Assembly (NCBI RefSeq): GCF_004331455.1
Contig: NZ_SJJR01000001.1
Coordinates: forward strand, 434,001-498,000
Source of the DNA: Micromonospora zingiberis
Lineage (GTDB): Bacteria > Actinomycetota > Actinomycetes > Mycobacteriales > Micromonosporaceae
Direction of reading: 5' to 3'
Length of the DNA: 64,000 nucleotides
The position numbers were made by a program, and so were the translations under genes. The notes below the pieces were generated by a model that had not been told where the DNA came from, did not search any database, and was given only the letters and a program-made list of their open reading frames with translations. This document shows positions 20,318 to 28,392 of the stretch, piece after piece; positions within the stretch are counted from its first letter, which is position 1, and the number at the start of each line of letters is the position of its first letter.

Positions 20318-21293
20318 GGTGCGGGCGCCGGAACCGGCGCCGGAAATGGGCGACGACGCGGCGGTCACCGTCCTCGGTGAGGCGGTCGTCGACCTGGTGC
20401 AGGCACCGGACGGCCGGTTCGCCGCCCACCCCGGCGGCAGCCCGCTCAACGTCGCCGTGGGATTGGCCCGGCTCGGCGTACCGACCACGCTGCTCGCCCG
20501 CTTCGCCACCAGCCGGTTCGGCCGGCAACTGCGTACGCACGCCGAGACCAACGGCGTCGACCTGCGGCACGCCGTCGACACCGACGACCCGGCCACCCTG
20601 GCGATCGCCGCGCTGAGCGACGACGGGGTGGCCGCCTACGACTTCTACGTCAACGGCACCGCCGACTGGCAGTGGCGCGACGAGGAGTTGTCTCCGGCGT
20701 TGACCGGCCGAGGCATCCTGCACACCGGCTCGCTGGCGGTGTTCCTCTCCCCCGGCGCCGACCGGGTGGCCGACGCCCTGCGTACCGCGCGGGCCCAGGG
20801 CACGCTGGTCAGCGTCGACCCGAACATCCGGCCCGGCCTGATCGGCACTCCCGCCGAGGCCCGCACCCGCACCGAGCACCTGGTGCGGCTGGCCCACCTC
20901 GTCAAGGCCAGCGAGGAGGACGTGGCCTGGCTCTACCCGGGCTGGCCAGTCGAGGACGTCCTGCGGCACTGGCAGGATCTCGGGGTCACCCTCGCCGTGG
21001 TGACCCTGGGTGCCGGTGGGGCGGTCGCCTTCTCCGGCACGCGCGGGTTCCGGCAGCCGGCACCGGCGATCGACGTGGTGGACACCATCGGTGCCGGTGA
21101 CGCGTTCACCGCCGGGATGCTCGCCGAACTGTCCCGGGCCGGCGCTGACTGGTCCGACGAGGACATCGCCGCCGCGCTGCGGTACGCGGTCGAGGTCGCC
21201 GCAGTCACCTGCACCCGTGCCGGCGCCGACCCGCCGTACCGGCACGAGTTGCGCGGTCGGGCGGGCGGCGGCGAGTCGGACGCGTCCACCTGA
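20310..21293 (+). CDS. PfkB-family sugar kinase, probable fructokinase
   Basis: A ribokinase-fold kinase. The core begins VTVLGEAVVDLVQAPDG; the substrate-binding GGSPLNVAVGLARLG and the catalytic DTIGAGDAFTAGML (Asp as base, anion hole GAGD) are intact. The start is uncertain: a GTG at 20310 overlaps the GH32-like stop by 8 bp, GTG 20319 and ATG 20346 are alternatives, and none has a strong ribosome site, consistent with translational coupling. With 20310 it has 327 residues. Its pairing with a GH32-like enzyme and a sugar importer under one LacI regulator makes fructose the most likely substrate, but PfkB kinases vary. Confidence 0.85.
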   Translation: MAEVRAPEPAPEMGDDAAVTVLGEAVVDLVQAPDGRFAAHPGGSPLNVAVGLARLGVPTTLLARFATSRFGRQLRTHAETNGVDLRHAVDTDDPATLAIAALSDDGVAAYDFYVNGTADWQWRDEELSPALTGRGILHTGSLAVFLSPGADRVADALRTARAQGTLVSVDPNIRPGLIGTPAEARTRTEHLVRLAHLVKASEEDVAWLYPGWPVEDVLRHWQDLGVTLAVVTLGAGGAVAFSGTRGFRQPAPAIDVVDTIGAGDAFTAGMLAELSRAGADWSDEDIAAALRYAVEVAAVTCTRAGADPPYRHELRGRAGGGESDAST

Positions 21294-21329
21294 CCAGGCC
21301 GGGAACGCGTGCTGTTCCGGTCGACCGGC

Positions 21330-21851
21330 TCAGCGGGCCGCCTCCCGGGCCACCGGCAGGCCGGTGTAGCCACCCCGGTGGTACAGCAGCGGTGAGCCGG
21401 CGTCGGCGCGGTGGAGCAGTTCCGGCTCGGCGAGCACGATGGCGTGGCTGCCGACCGTGACCCGGTCGATCACCCGGCAGAGCATCCAGGCGAGCGTGTC
21501 GGCCAGGACGGGCACCTCTTCCGGGCCGGGCCGCCAGCGGGTGGGTGCGGCGAACCGGTCGATCCCGCTGGTGGCGAAGGTCCGCGCGAGGTCCTGCTGA
21601 TGGTGGGCGAGCAGGTGCACTCCGACATGCCGCGCGACGGCCACCGCAGGCCAACTGGACGCGGCGGTGTCCAGGCAGAACGACACGACCGGCGGCCGCA
21701 GCGAGACCGTGGTGAACGAGGTGGCGGTGAACCCGGTCAGCGGTGGCCCGGGTGCGGTGACCACGGCGACCGTGCTGGCCTGGTGACTCAGCAGGCGCCG
21801 TAGCTCTGTCACGTCGGCGTCGACGGGCGCGAGATCGTCGGTGGACGCCAT
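21330..21851 (-). CDS. Flavin reductase-like protein
   Basis: A 173-residue FMN-binding split-barrel protein of the flavin reductase/HpaC group, which uses NAD(P)H to supply reduced flavin to a monooxygenase. The motif LTGFTATSFTTVSLRPPVVSFCLD (about 32-55) binds FMN, and HLLAHHQQDLARTFA and the C-terminal LLYHRGGYTGL complete the fold. The ATG at 21851 has GGAGG 6 nt upstream; the frame is open further without a ribosome site. No partner monooxygenase lies beside it. A CCATATAACC...GGTTATATGG palindrome is upstream. Confidence 0.85.
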   Translation of the reverse strand: MASTDDLAPVDADVTELRRLLSHQASTVAVVTAPGPPLTGFTATSFTTVSLRPPVVSFCLDTAASSWPAVAVARHVGVHLLAHHQQDLARTFATSGIDRFAAPTRWRPGPEEVPVLADTLAWMLCRVIDRVTVGSHAIVLAEPELLHRADAGSPLLYHRGGYTGLPVAREAAR

Positions 21852-21903
21852 GCGGTCCTCCCTGTGGTCCGGGCTGCTGGGGGCGAGCCGGGGCAGGCCC
21901 CGA

Positions 21904-21936
21904 CCATATAACCTATTGGTCCGGTTGGTTATATGG
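21904..21936. promoter_or_regulatory. Perfect 10-bp inverted repeat upstream of the flavin reductase
   Basis: CCATATAACC (21904-21913) and GGTTATATGG (21927-21936) flank 13 bases. The AT-rich palindrome stands out in 70% GC DNA and sits in the promoter region; it may be a MarR/TetR-type operator. The regulator is not identified. Confidence 0.45.
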
Positions 21937-22025
21937 GTATTGTGGGCCGACAGCGCGGACCATGACAAGGCGCACCCCGGGTACCCAGACCGTGGGCACC
22001 GTCGAGCACCCGGCGCCGGATGGCC

Positions 22026-22973
22026 CTACGGGCAGACCACCACGTTGCCGACCTTGCGGCCGCTGTCCACGCGACGATGGGCGTCGGCGATGCCGTCGAG
22101 GCCGTGGACCCGGTCGAGGACGACGGTCATCTCGCCCCCGGCGACGAGACCGAGCAGGAATTCGAAGTCGGCGACCCGCTCGGGCGCCGCCCCGGTCACC
22201 ACGTTGCCGCGCGCCCGGATGGTCTCCCCGAGGCTCGCCACCACCAGCAGCAGCACCCCTTGGCTACCGAGCAGCCGCCGACCGGACTCGATCGACAGGT
22301 TGCCGACCGCGTCCAGCACCACGTCGAATCGCTCGGTGGTGGCCGCAAGGCCACCCTCGGCATAGTCGATGACCCGCTCGGCACCCAGCCCGGTGACCAG
22401 TTCGCGATTCGCCGCGCTGGTCACCGCGGTGACGGTCGCACCGAAGTGCCGGGCGAGCTGCACCGCGTTCGTACCGATGGCACCGGAGGCGCCGTTGACG
22501 AGCACCGTGGCGCCCGGCCCGACGTCCGCCTTGTCGCGCAGGAAGAACAGCGCCGTGCTGCCGCCGAAGAGCAGCCCGGCGGCGTCGGCGTGGGTGACCT
22601 CGCTGGGCTTGCGGGCCAGCCGGTCCGCCCGCACCGCCACGTACTCGGCGTGCGCGCCGAGCCGCACGCCGGTCATGCCGCACACCTCGTCACCTGGCGC
22701 GAAGCCACCGACCTGGGCACCGACCTGCTCGACCATGCCGGAGAAGGAGCTGCCCAGCGTCGGGCGACGGGGCCGGACGACGCCGAACGCCAGCCTCGCG
22801 GGCACGCCGAAGCCGGCCGGGAACCGCGCGCCCCGGATGCGGGAGTCGGCCGAGGTGACGGCCGCCGCCCGGACCCGCACCAGCACTTCCCCGGAACGGG
22901 GTCGCGGCCGGGCGACCTCGGCGAGGCGCACCACGTCGGGCGGGCCGTATCGATCCACAACTGCTGCCAGCAC
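22026..22973 (-). CDS. Quinone oxidoreductase-like NAD(P)-dependent dehydrogenase (zinc-free MDR family)
   Basis: A 315-residue medium-chain dehydrogenase/reductase. GroES-like domain first (PGDEVCGMTGVRLGAHAEYVAV), then a Rossmann domain with VLVNGASGAIGTNAVQLARHFGATVTAV, the nucleotide-binding AxGxxG variant of quinone oxidoreductases. The catalytic-zinc Cys/His set is not evident. It would reduce quinones or enones with NADPH. It is divergent from a TetR gene with two identical-type operators in the 80-bp gap, so it is very probably repressed by that TetR and induced by its substrate. Confidence 0.88.
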   Translation of the reverse strand: MLAAVVDRYGPPDVVRLAEVARPRPRSGEVLVRVRAAAVTSADSRIRGARFPAGFGVPARLAFGVVRPRRPTLGSSFSGMVEQVGAQVGGFAPGDEVCGMTGVRLGAHAEYVAVRADRLARKPSEVTHADAAGLLFGGSTALFFLRDKADVGPGATVLVNGASGAIGTNAVQLARHFGATVTAVTSAANRELVTGLGAERVIDYAEGGLAATTERFDVVLDAVGNLSIESGRRLLGSQGVLLLVVASLGETIRARGNVVTGAAPERVADFEFLLGLVAGGEMTVVLDRVHGLDGIADAHRRVDSGRKVGNVVVCP

Positions 22974-22982
22974 GGCGCTCTC

Positions 22983-22996
22983 CTTACACTCGTAAG
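22983..22996. promoter_or_regulatory. TetR operator copy 1, CTTACACTCGTAAG
   Basis: 14-bp palindrome CTTACACTCGTAAG; the second copy at 23014 differs at one central base. Only 10 bp upstream of the dehydrogenase start, where binding would block its expression. Confidence 0.75.
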
Positions 22997-23013
22997 TCTG
23001 GTGGCATGATAGC

Positions 23014-23027
23014 CTTACACCCGTAAG
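23014..23027. promoter_or_regulatory. TetR operator copy 2, CTTACACCCGTAAG
   Basis: Same palindrome (arms CTTAC/GTAAG), centre 31 bp from copy 1 (three helical turns) and 30 bp from the TetR start, fitting autoregulation. Confidence 0.75.
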
Positions 23028-23056
23028 TCGGCAATCAGGACCGGAGTTTCCCTGTG

Positions 23057-23713
23057 ATGGCTCGTCGTCCAGCGCTCAACCACGACCGCATCATCGCCGC
23101 GGCCGTACGGGTCGCCGACCGGGGCGGCGTCGCCCAGGTGAGCATGCGCAACGTCGGCAAGGAACTCGGCGTCGAGGCGATGTCCCTCTACCACCATCTC
23201 GCCGGCAAGGACGCGCTGCTCGACGGCCTGGCGAACTGGATCTTCACGCAGATCGAGCTGCCCGAACCGCACCAGCCGTGGCGGCCGGCCATGGCCGAAC
23301 GGGCGGAGTCCAGTCGCCGGGCGCTGTCCCAGCACCCCTGGGCCCTCGGCCTCATCGAGTCGCGCCGCTCCCCCGGGCCGGCGCTCCTGCGCCACCACGA
23401 CACGGTGCTCGCCTGCCTGCGACGCAACGGCTTCTCGGTCACCCTGGCGGCGCACGCCTTCTCGGCGATCGACGCCTACGTGTACGGCTTCGTGCTGACC
23501 GAGCTGAACCTCCCGTTCGAGGCCGGCGAGGGAGCCGACGAGTTCGTCGCCGAGATCCGGCACGCACTACCAGCCGACGAGTACCCGCACCTGGTCGAGA
23601 TGATCACCAACCAGGTGGTGGGCCGCGACTACCGCTACGCCGACGAGTTCGGGTTCGGCCTCGACCTCATCCTCGACAGCCTCCAACGCCACCACGCCCG
23701 CGAGACGGCCTGA
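23057..23713 (+). CDS. TetR-family repressor of the adjacent dehydrogenase
   Basis: A 218-residue regulator. The DNA-binding domain is RIIAAAVRVADRGGVAQVSMRNVGKELGVEAMSLYHHLAGKDALLDGL (about 10-57), with the recognition helix at MSLYHH. The C-terminal domain (TetR_C-type, EGADEFVAEIRHALPADEYPHLVEM) binds an effector. The ATG at 23057 follows CCGGAG; a GTG one codon earlier is possible. It is divergent from the quinone oxidoreductase-like gene and the two CTTAC...GTAAG operators between them are its likely targets. Confidence 0.92.
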   Translation: MARRPALNHDRIIAAAVRVADRGGVAQVSMRNVGKELGVEAMSLYHHLAGKDALLDGLANWIFTQIELPEPHQPWRPAMAERAESSRRALSQHPWALGLIESRRSPGPALLRHHDTVLACLRRNGFSVTLAAHAFSAIDAYVYGFVLTELNLPFEAGEGADEFVAEIRHALPADEYPHLVEMITNQVVGRDYRYADEFGFGLDLILDSLQRHHARETA

Positions 23714-23734
23714 CCGGGTCGGCCCCGGCTGTTG

Positions 23735-23781
23735 CTCCGGGTACGTCTCCTGCCCTCCGGCGACAGGAGACGTACCCGGAG
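23735..23781. terminator. Bidirectional terminator, 18-bp perfect arms
   Basis: CTCCGGGTACGTCTCCTG and its exact complement (23764-23781), between the convergent TetR and debranching-enzyme genes. Confidence 0.8.
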
Positions 23782-23782
23782 G

Positions 23783-25915
23783 TCATCGGCCGGCGGCCCG
23801 CACCGAAGCGGCGCGCTGCGCCGGGATCGGGGCCGTGGTCACCGTCAGCCCGGCCGGCAGGCCCGAGACCGTGGCGTGCCCGGCGGCGTCGACGGTGACG
23901 TCGAGGTGGGCGTCGGCGATCCGCAGACCGGTCACGGAGACCGCACCGAGACCCGGGCCGGCCAGCGGCGCCACCCGTACGGTGCCGGCCGGCACGTCCG
24001 GGTAGACACCGGCGGCGGCGTGCAGCAGCGACACCGCCGCCCCGGCCGACCAGGCCTGGGGACGGCAGGCCGCGGGGTACGGCACCGGCCGACCGAGCCC
24101 GGACCGGTCGTCACCGCCGTGCAACTCCGGTAGCTGGTAGTCGAACGCCTCGGCGGCGGCGAGCAGCCCGTCGGCCAGCCGCAGGGCAGGCTCGTGGAAT
24201 CCGGCCCGGGCCAGGCCGGCGAGCACGATGGCGGTGTCGTGGGTCCAGACCGAGCCGCAGTGGTACGACAGCGGGCTGAACCCGGCGTCCAGGGTCGACA
24301 TCGTCCGCAGCCCGTACGCCCCGGCCAGGGTGTCGGTGCCGAGGAGCCGGGCCACCTGTGCCTGCTCGTCACCGTCGAGCAGACCGGTGCCGAGCAGGTG
24401 CCCGATGTTGCTGGTCAACGAGTCGACCGGGCGCTTGTCCCGGTCCAGGGCGAGGGCCGGCTGCGGACCGTGCGGGCCGTCGACCCAGTAGGCGGCCCGG
24501 AACCGGGCGGCGAGCCGGGTGGCCCACTCGCGCCAGCGGTCGCCGCCGGGCCGGTCGAAGGCGTCGAGCAGCGCGGCGCCGTTGAGGGCCGCCTCGTGGG
24601 CGTAACCCTGCACCTCGGCCAGCGCGATCGGCCCGGTGGCCAGGCTCCCGTCGCGGAACCGCACGGCGTCGCCGGAGTCCTTCCAGCCCTGGTTGGACAG
24701 CCCGTGCCCGGTGGTGTCGATGTACTCGATCAGCCCGTCGCCGTCGGCGTCGGCGTGCTCGCGCAGCCAGCCGAGCGCGGCCTCCAGGTGCGGCAGCAGC
24801 GGCTCGACCCGCACGGCGGGCAACCCCCAGCGCCACGCGTCGTGCAGCAGGTTGATCCAGAGCATGGTGGCGTCCACGGTGCCGTAGTAGGCCGGCGGCA
24901 GCCGCAGCCCGTTGTCGGGCAGGCTGAACTCGCCGCGCCGCAGCTCGTGCAGGATCTTGCCGGGCTGCTCGCCGGTGCCGGGGTCGGTGCGCCGCCCCTG
25001 CCGGCGGGCCAGCACGTTGAGGGTGCCCGCGGCCAGGTCGGTGCCGAGCGGCAGCAGCATCCGGGCGGCCCAGAGGCTGTCCCGCCCGAACAGGGTGAGG
25101 AACCAGGGCACCCCGGCGGCGAGGAAGACGTCGCCCGGGGCGTCGGGGTCGGCCAGCCGCAGCGCGTGCAGGTCGTCGAGGGCGCGATGCAGCAGCCGGG
25201 TCAACCGTCGGTCGTCGGCCCGCAGTTGCGGCTCGGCCCAGGTCGGCTCGGTGGGCGGGTACGCCACGACGGCGCGCGGGTCGGTGACGGTGAGCCGCCA
25301 GCGCAGGGTCCGGCTCTGCCGTGGTCCGAGGCTTACCGACCAGGCCAGCCGGGGGGCGTGGGACCGGTCACCGGCGAGGTCGAGTTGCGCGTCCTCGGCG
25401 GTGACCGTGACGGTGGTGCTGCCGGCGGTCCAACCGAGCCGGTCGGGCGCCAGCTCCTGCGCGGGCAACGACGCGGTGTCGAAGCCGGTCTTGACCCGTT
25501 CGATCGGGGCGAGGTCGCAGCCGAGGTCGACGGTGACGGTGGCCTGCACCGGCACGTCGGCGGTGGAGACCACCTGGATCTCCTCGGTGAGGCCGTACCG
25601 TTCGAGGCGGCGGATCCGGTCGAGCCGGACGGTCGGGTCGGCGCCGGGGTCGCCGAGCCAGCGGGCCAGACCGACGAAGCGGGCCGCGTGGGCGCCGACC
25701 GGCGCGTGCCCGATCGACTCGGGTTCCTGCTCGTCGACGCGCAGTTCGGCACGGGACAGGACGCGGGTGTCGGCGTGGAAGACGCCCTGGACGCCGAGCG
25801 GCCGGATCTGCCCGGCGGGGTCCCCCATCGCACTGGTCGGCGCGAGGACGACCCCGACCAGGTCATGCAGCAGGGGTTGCAGGTGGCGTGCGGTCACGTA
25901 CGACTCCAGGTTCAT
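23783..25915 (-). CDS. Glycogen-debranching-type amylo-alpha-1,6-glucosidase
   Basis: A 710-residue protein with an N-terminal GDE-type beta domain (about 10-200; GVQGVFHADTRVLSRAELRVD) and a C-terminal (alpha/alpha)6 barrel (about 270-660). Barrel motifs include GVPWFLTLFGRDSLWAARMLLP, EQPGKILHELRRGE, YYGTVDATMLWINLLHDAWRWG and the late NQGWKDSGDAVRF. The GRDS and GWKDS loops carry the presumed acidic catalytic residues. It has no signal peptide and would hydrolyse alpha-linked branches or small oligosaccharides in the cytoplasm. The ATG at 25915 fits the family start; the frame is open another 680 bases upstream but those overlap the divergent LacI gene. A double operator separates the two genes, so expression is probably tied to the ABC importer. 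Confidence 0.87.
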   Translation of the reverse strand: MNLESYVTARHLQPLLHDLVGVVLAPTSAMGDPAGQIRPLGVQGVFHADTRVLSRAELRVDEQEPESIGHAPVGAHAARFVGLARWLGDPGADPTVRLDRIRRLERYGLTEEIQVVSTADVPVQATVTVDLGCDLAPIERVKTGFDTASLPAQELAPDRLGWTAGSTTVTVTAEDAQLDLAGDRSHAPRLAWSVSLGPRQSRTLRWRLTVTDPRAVVAYPPTEPTWAEPQLRADDRRLTRLLHRALDDLHALRLADPDAPGDVFLAAGVPWFLTLFGRDSLWAARMLLPLGTDLAAGTLNVLARRQGRRTDPGTGEQPGKILHELRRGEFSLPDNGLRLPPAYYGTVDATMLWINLLHDAWRWGLPAVRVEPLLPHLEAALGWLREHADADGDGLIEYIDTTGHGLSNQGWKDSGDAVRFRDGSLATGPIALAEVQGYAHEAALNGAALLDAFDRPGGDRWREWATRLAARFRAAYWVDGPHGPQPALALDRDKRPVDSLTSNIGHLLGTGLLDGDEQAQVARLLGTDTLAGAYGLRTMSTLDAGFSPLSYHCGSVWTHDTAIVLAGLARAGFHEPALRLADGLLAAAEAFDYQLPELHGGDDRSGLGRPVPYPAACRPQAWSAGAAVSLLHAAAGVYPDVPAGTVRVAPLAGPGLGAVSVTGLRIADAHLDVTVDAAGHATVSGLPAGLTVTTAPIPAQRAASVRAAGR

Positions 25916-25976
25916 CGGTGGAACAGCCTCTTGACAGACGGTTCCGGGCGGTGCAGAGTCCGAAACACTCCAGCAA

Positions 25977-26020
25977 CTTGAACGATCCAATCCTGCCTCA
26001 TCCAAATTGGATCGTTCAAG
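25977..26020. promoter_or_regulatory. Double LacI operator, 15-bp inverted repeat
   Basis: CTTGAACGATCCAAT (25977-25991) and its perfect complement (26006-26020). Each arm contains TTGAACGATCCAA, itself a near palindrome around CG, so this reads as two mirror-image LacI sites centred 29 bp apart. It lies 18 bp upstream of the LacI start and 61 bp upstream of the debranching enzyme, and can control both directions. Confidence 0.8.
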
Positions 26021-26038
26021 CCCCCCGAAAGGCATGAC

Positions 26039-27031
26039 GTGGCAGAAAAGGTGACCATCGCGACGGTGGCCCGGCACGCCCGGGTCAGCCGGCAGACCGT
26101 GTCCAACGTCATCAACGCGCCGCACATCGTGCGACCCGAGACCCGGCAACGGGTACAGGACGCGATCGTCACTCTGGGTTACCGGGCCAACCAGGCCGCC
26201 CGGCAGATGCGTACCGGCCGTTCCCGGCTGATCGCGGTACGCATCGAACCGACCCGGGACGGCATCAACGGCTCGGTGCTCGACCGCTTCCTGCACGGGC
26301 TCACCGAGACCGCCGAGGCCTCCGGCTACCGGGTCATGCTCTACACCGCCGCCGACGACGAACGTGAGATCACCGCGTACGGCGACCTGCTCAGCACGTA
26401 CGACCTGGACGGTTTCGTGATCACCGGCACCGATCACGGTGACCCGCGTACCGCCTGGCTCGCCGAACGGGAGATTCCGTTCGTCACGTTCGGACGGCCG
26501 TGGGACCACCCGCAGGCGCACAGCTGGGTCGACGTCGACGGCGCGGCCGGCACCGCGGAGGCGACCGGCCACCTCATCGCCGCCGGTCACCGACACGTCG
26601 GCTTCCTCGGCTGGCCGGCCGGTTCCGGAGTCGGTGACGACCGCCGCGCGGGCTGGCGGCGGGCCCTGCTCGGCGCGGGCGTCGACCCGGACGGACTCGA
26701 CACCGGGACCGAGGACGGCATCGCCGAGGGTGCGCGTACGACGCGGGAACTGCTGGGCCGCGCCACCCCACCCACCGCCCTGGTCTGCGCCAGCGACTCA
26801 CTCGCCCTCGGTGCACTCCAGACGCTGCGCGGCGCCGGCACCACCCTGCCGGTGATCGGTTTCGACGACACGCCCGTCGCCGCCGCGATCGGCCTGAGCA
26901 GCGTCAGCCAGCCCCTCGGCGACGCCGCCGCCCGCTGCGTCGACCTGCTCACCGACCTGCTCGACGGGCCGCACCGCGACCCCCGGCAGGTGCTGCTACG
27001 ACCCGCACTGGTCCTGCGGCACCTCGCCTGA
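26039..27031 (+). CDS. LacI-family transcriptional regulator
   Basis: A 330-residue repressor with headpiece VTIATVARHARVSRQTVSNVINAPHIVRPETRQRV (residues 5-39), hinge YRANQAARQMRTGRSR, and a periplasmic-binding-like effector domain ending PPTALVCASDSLALGALQTLRGAG. The start is GTG (26039), preceded by GAAAGG. It is the first gene of an operon with the sugar importer (32 bp to the binding protein) and is divergent from the debranching enzyme; the TTGAACGATCCAA pair is its likely site, giving autoregulation. The ligand is probably a gluco-oligosaccharide. Confidence 0.93.
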   Translation: MAEKVTIATVARHARVSRQTVSNVINAPHIVRPETRQRVQDAIVTLGYRANQAARQMRTGRSRLIAVRIEPTRDGINGSVLDRFLHGLTETAEASGYRVMLYTAADDEREITAYGDLLSTYDLDGFVITGTDHGDPRTAWLAEREIPFVTFGRPWDHPQAHSWVDVDGAAGTAEATGHLIAAGHRHVGFLGWPAGSGVGDDRRAGWRRALLGAGVDPDGLDTGTEDGIAEGARTTRELLGRATPPTALVCASDSLALGALQTLRGAGTTLPVIGFDDTPVAAAIGLSSVSQPLGDAAARCVDLLTDLLDGPHRDPRQVLLRPALVLRHLA

Positions 27032-27063
27032 AATTCCGTCCCCCACCTCAGGAGAACAATCCG

Positions 27064-28314
27064 ATGACACCTCGCGCCCTCACCAGGGTGGCCGTCGCCG
27101 GCCTCACCGCCGCCGCACTGTTCGGCACCACCGCCTGCGGCAGCGGCTTCGACGACTCCGCCGGTGAGACCACCCAGTCCACCGGCCCGGCCAGTCTCCA
27201 GATCATGATCGGCTCCTCCGGGGACGCCGAGACCAAGGCCGTCCAGGAGGCCGCGGCGGCCTGGGCCACCGCCTCCGGCAACCAGGCCACCGTGGTACCC
27301 GCCCAGGACCTGACCCAGCAGCTCGGCCAGGGGCTGGCCGGCGGCAACCCGCCGGACGTCTTCTACGTCGACGCCACCCGCTTCGCCGACTACGCCAGCG
27401 TCGGCGCCCTCGAACCGTACGGTGACCAGATCAGCGACACCGGCGACTTCTACGAGAGCCTGCGCAACACCTTCACCTACGACGGCAAGCTGTACTGCGC
27501 CCCCAAGGACTTCTCCACCCTCGCCCTCCAGATCAACACCGAACTCTGGAGCAAGGCCGGACTGACCGACGCCGACGTGCCGACCAGCTGGGACCAGCTC
27601 ACCGCCACCTCGCGCAAGATCAAGGCGAAGGGGATGGTGCCGCTGGTGCTGGGCGACACCCGCGACCGCATCGGCGCCTTCTTCGTGCAGAACGGTGGCT
27701 GGCTGCTCAACTCCGACGGGCGTACCGCCACCGGCGCCAGCCCGGCGAACGTGGCCGCGCTGACGTACGTCAAGGAGTTGGTCACCGAGGGTCTCGTCCG
27801 CTTCCCGAAGCAGCTCGACGCGGGCTGGTCCGGTGAGGCGTTCGGCAAGGGCGCCGCGGTGATGACCATCGAGGGCAACTGGATCAAGGGCGCCCTCCAG
27901 AACGACTTCCCGAACGTCAAGTACCAGGTCGTCGAGCTGCCGGCAGGGCCGGCCGGCAAGGGCACCCTCTCCTTCACCCAGTGCTGGGGCATCGCCGCCA
28001 AGTCCAAGTACAAGGAGCAGGCGATCACGTTCGTGGAGGCGATGACCAGCGGCGAGCAGCAGATGGCCTTCGCCACGGCGTTCGGTGTGATGCCCTCGCG
28101 CCAGTCGGTCCGCGACCAGTACACCGCGGCGTTCCCCGCCGACAAGCCGTTCATCGACGGCGCCGAGTACGCCCAGGGTCCGGTGAACGCCCCCAAGATG
28201 GACAGCGTCCTACAGGACCTGGAGGCCGGCCTGCAGGGTCTGGCCAACGGCGACCCGAAGAACATCCTCGCCACCTTCGACAAGAACGCCCAGGCCGCGC
28301 TCGGCGGCAACTGA
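27064..28314 (+). CDS. Extracellular sugar-binding lipoprotein (family 1)
   Basis: A 416-residue solute-binding protein with signal ALTRVAVAGLTAAALFGTTAC, lipidated at the Cys of TTACGSG. The mature fold shows PPDVFYVDATRFADYASVGALEPY and GLTDADVPTSWDQLTATSRKIKAKG, typical of the CUT1 family. AGGAGA lies 8 nt before the ATG. It follows LacI by 32 bp and is separated from the first permease by a very stable hairpin (28321), which may raise binding-protein level relative to the permeases. Confidence 0.94.
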   Translation: MTPRALTRVAVAGLTAAALFGTTACGSGFDDSAGETTQSTGPASLQIMIGSSGDAETKAVQEAAAAWATASGNQATVVPAQDLTQQLGQGLAGGNPPDVFYVDATRFADYASVGALEPYGDQISDTGDFYESLRNTFTYDGKLYCAPKDFSTLALQINTELWSKAGLTDADVPTSWDQLTATSRKIKAKGMVPLVLGDTRDRIGAFFVQNGGWLLNSDGRTATGASPANVAALTYVKELVTEGLVRFPKQLDAGWSGEAFGKGAAVMTIEGNWIKGALQNDFPNVKYQVVELPAGPAGKGTLSFTQCWGIAAKSKYKEQAITFVEAMTSGEQQMAFATAFGVMPSRQSVRDQYTAAFPADKPFIDGAEYAQGPVNAPKMDSVLQDLEAGLQGLANGDPKNILATFDKNAQAALGGN

Positions 28315-28320
28315 GTGATT

Positions 28321-28366
28321 GCAGGGGCCCCTTCCTATACCTGAGGCGTTAGGAAGGGGCCCCTGC
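28321..28366. terminator. Intra-operon hairpin, 17-bp perfect arms
   Basis: GCAGGGGCCCCTTCCTA and its complement (28350-28366) with a 12-nt loop, between the binding-protein and permease genes. It may act as an attenuator or 3' mRNA stabiliser; it is also possibly a dispersed palindromic repeat. Confidence 0.65.
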
Positions 28367-28392
28367 TTCCACCCGACCGGAGGGAGGGAAAG

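Noticed and set aside
28321-28366. A riboswitch between binding protein and permease
   Set aside because: It is a simple perfect hairpin without the junctions or conserved loops of known riboswitches.
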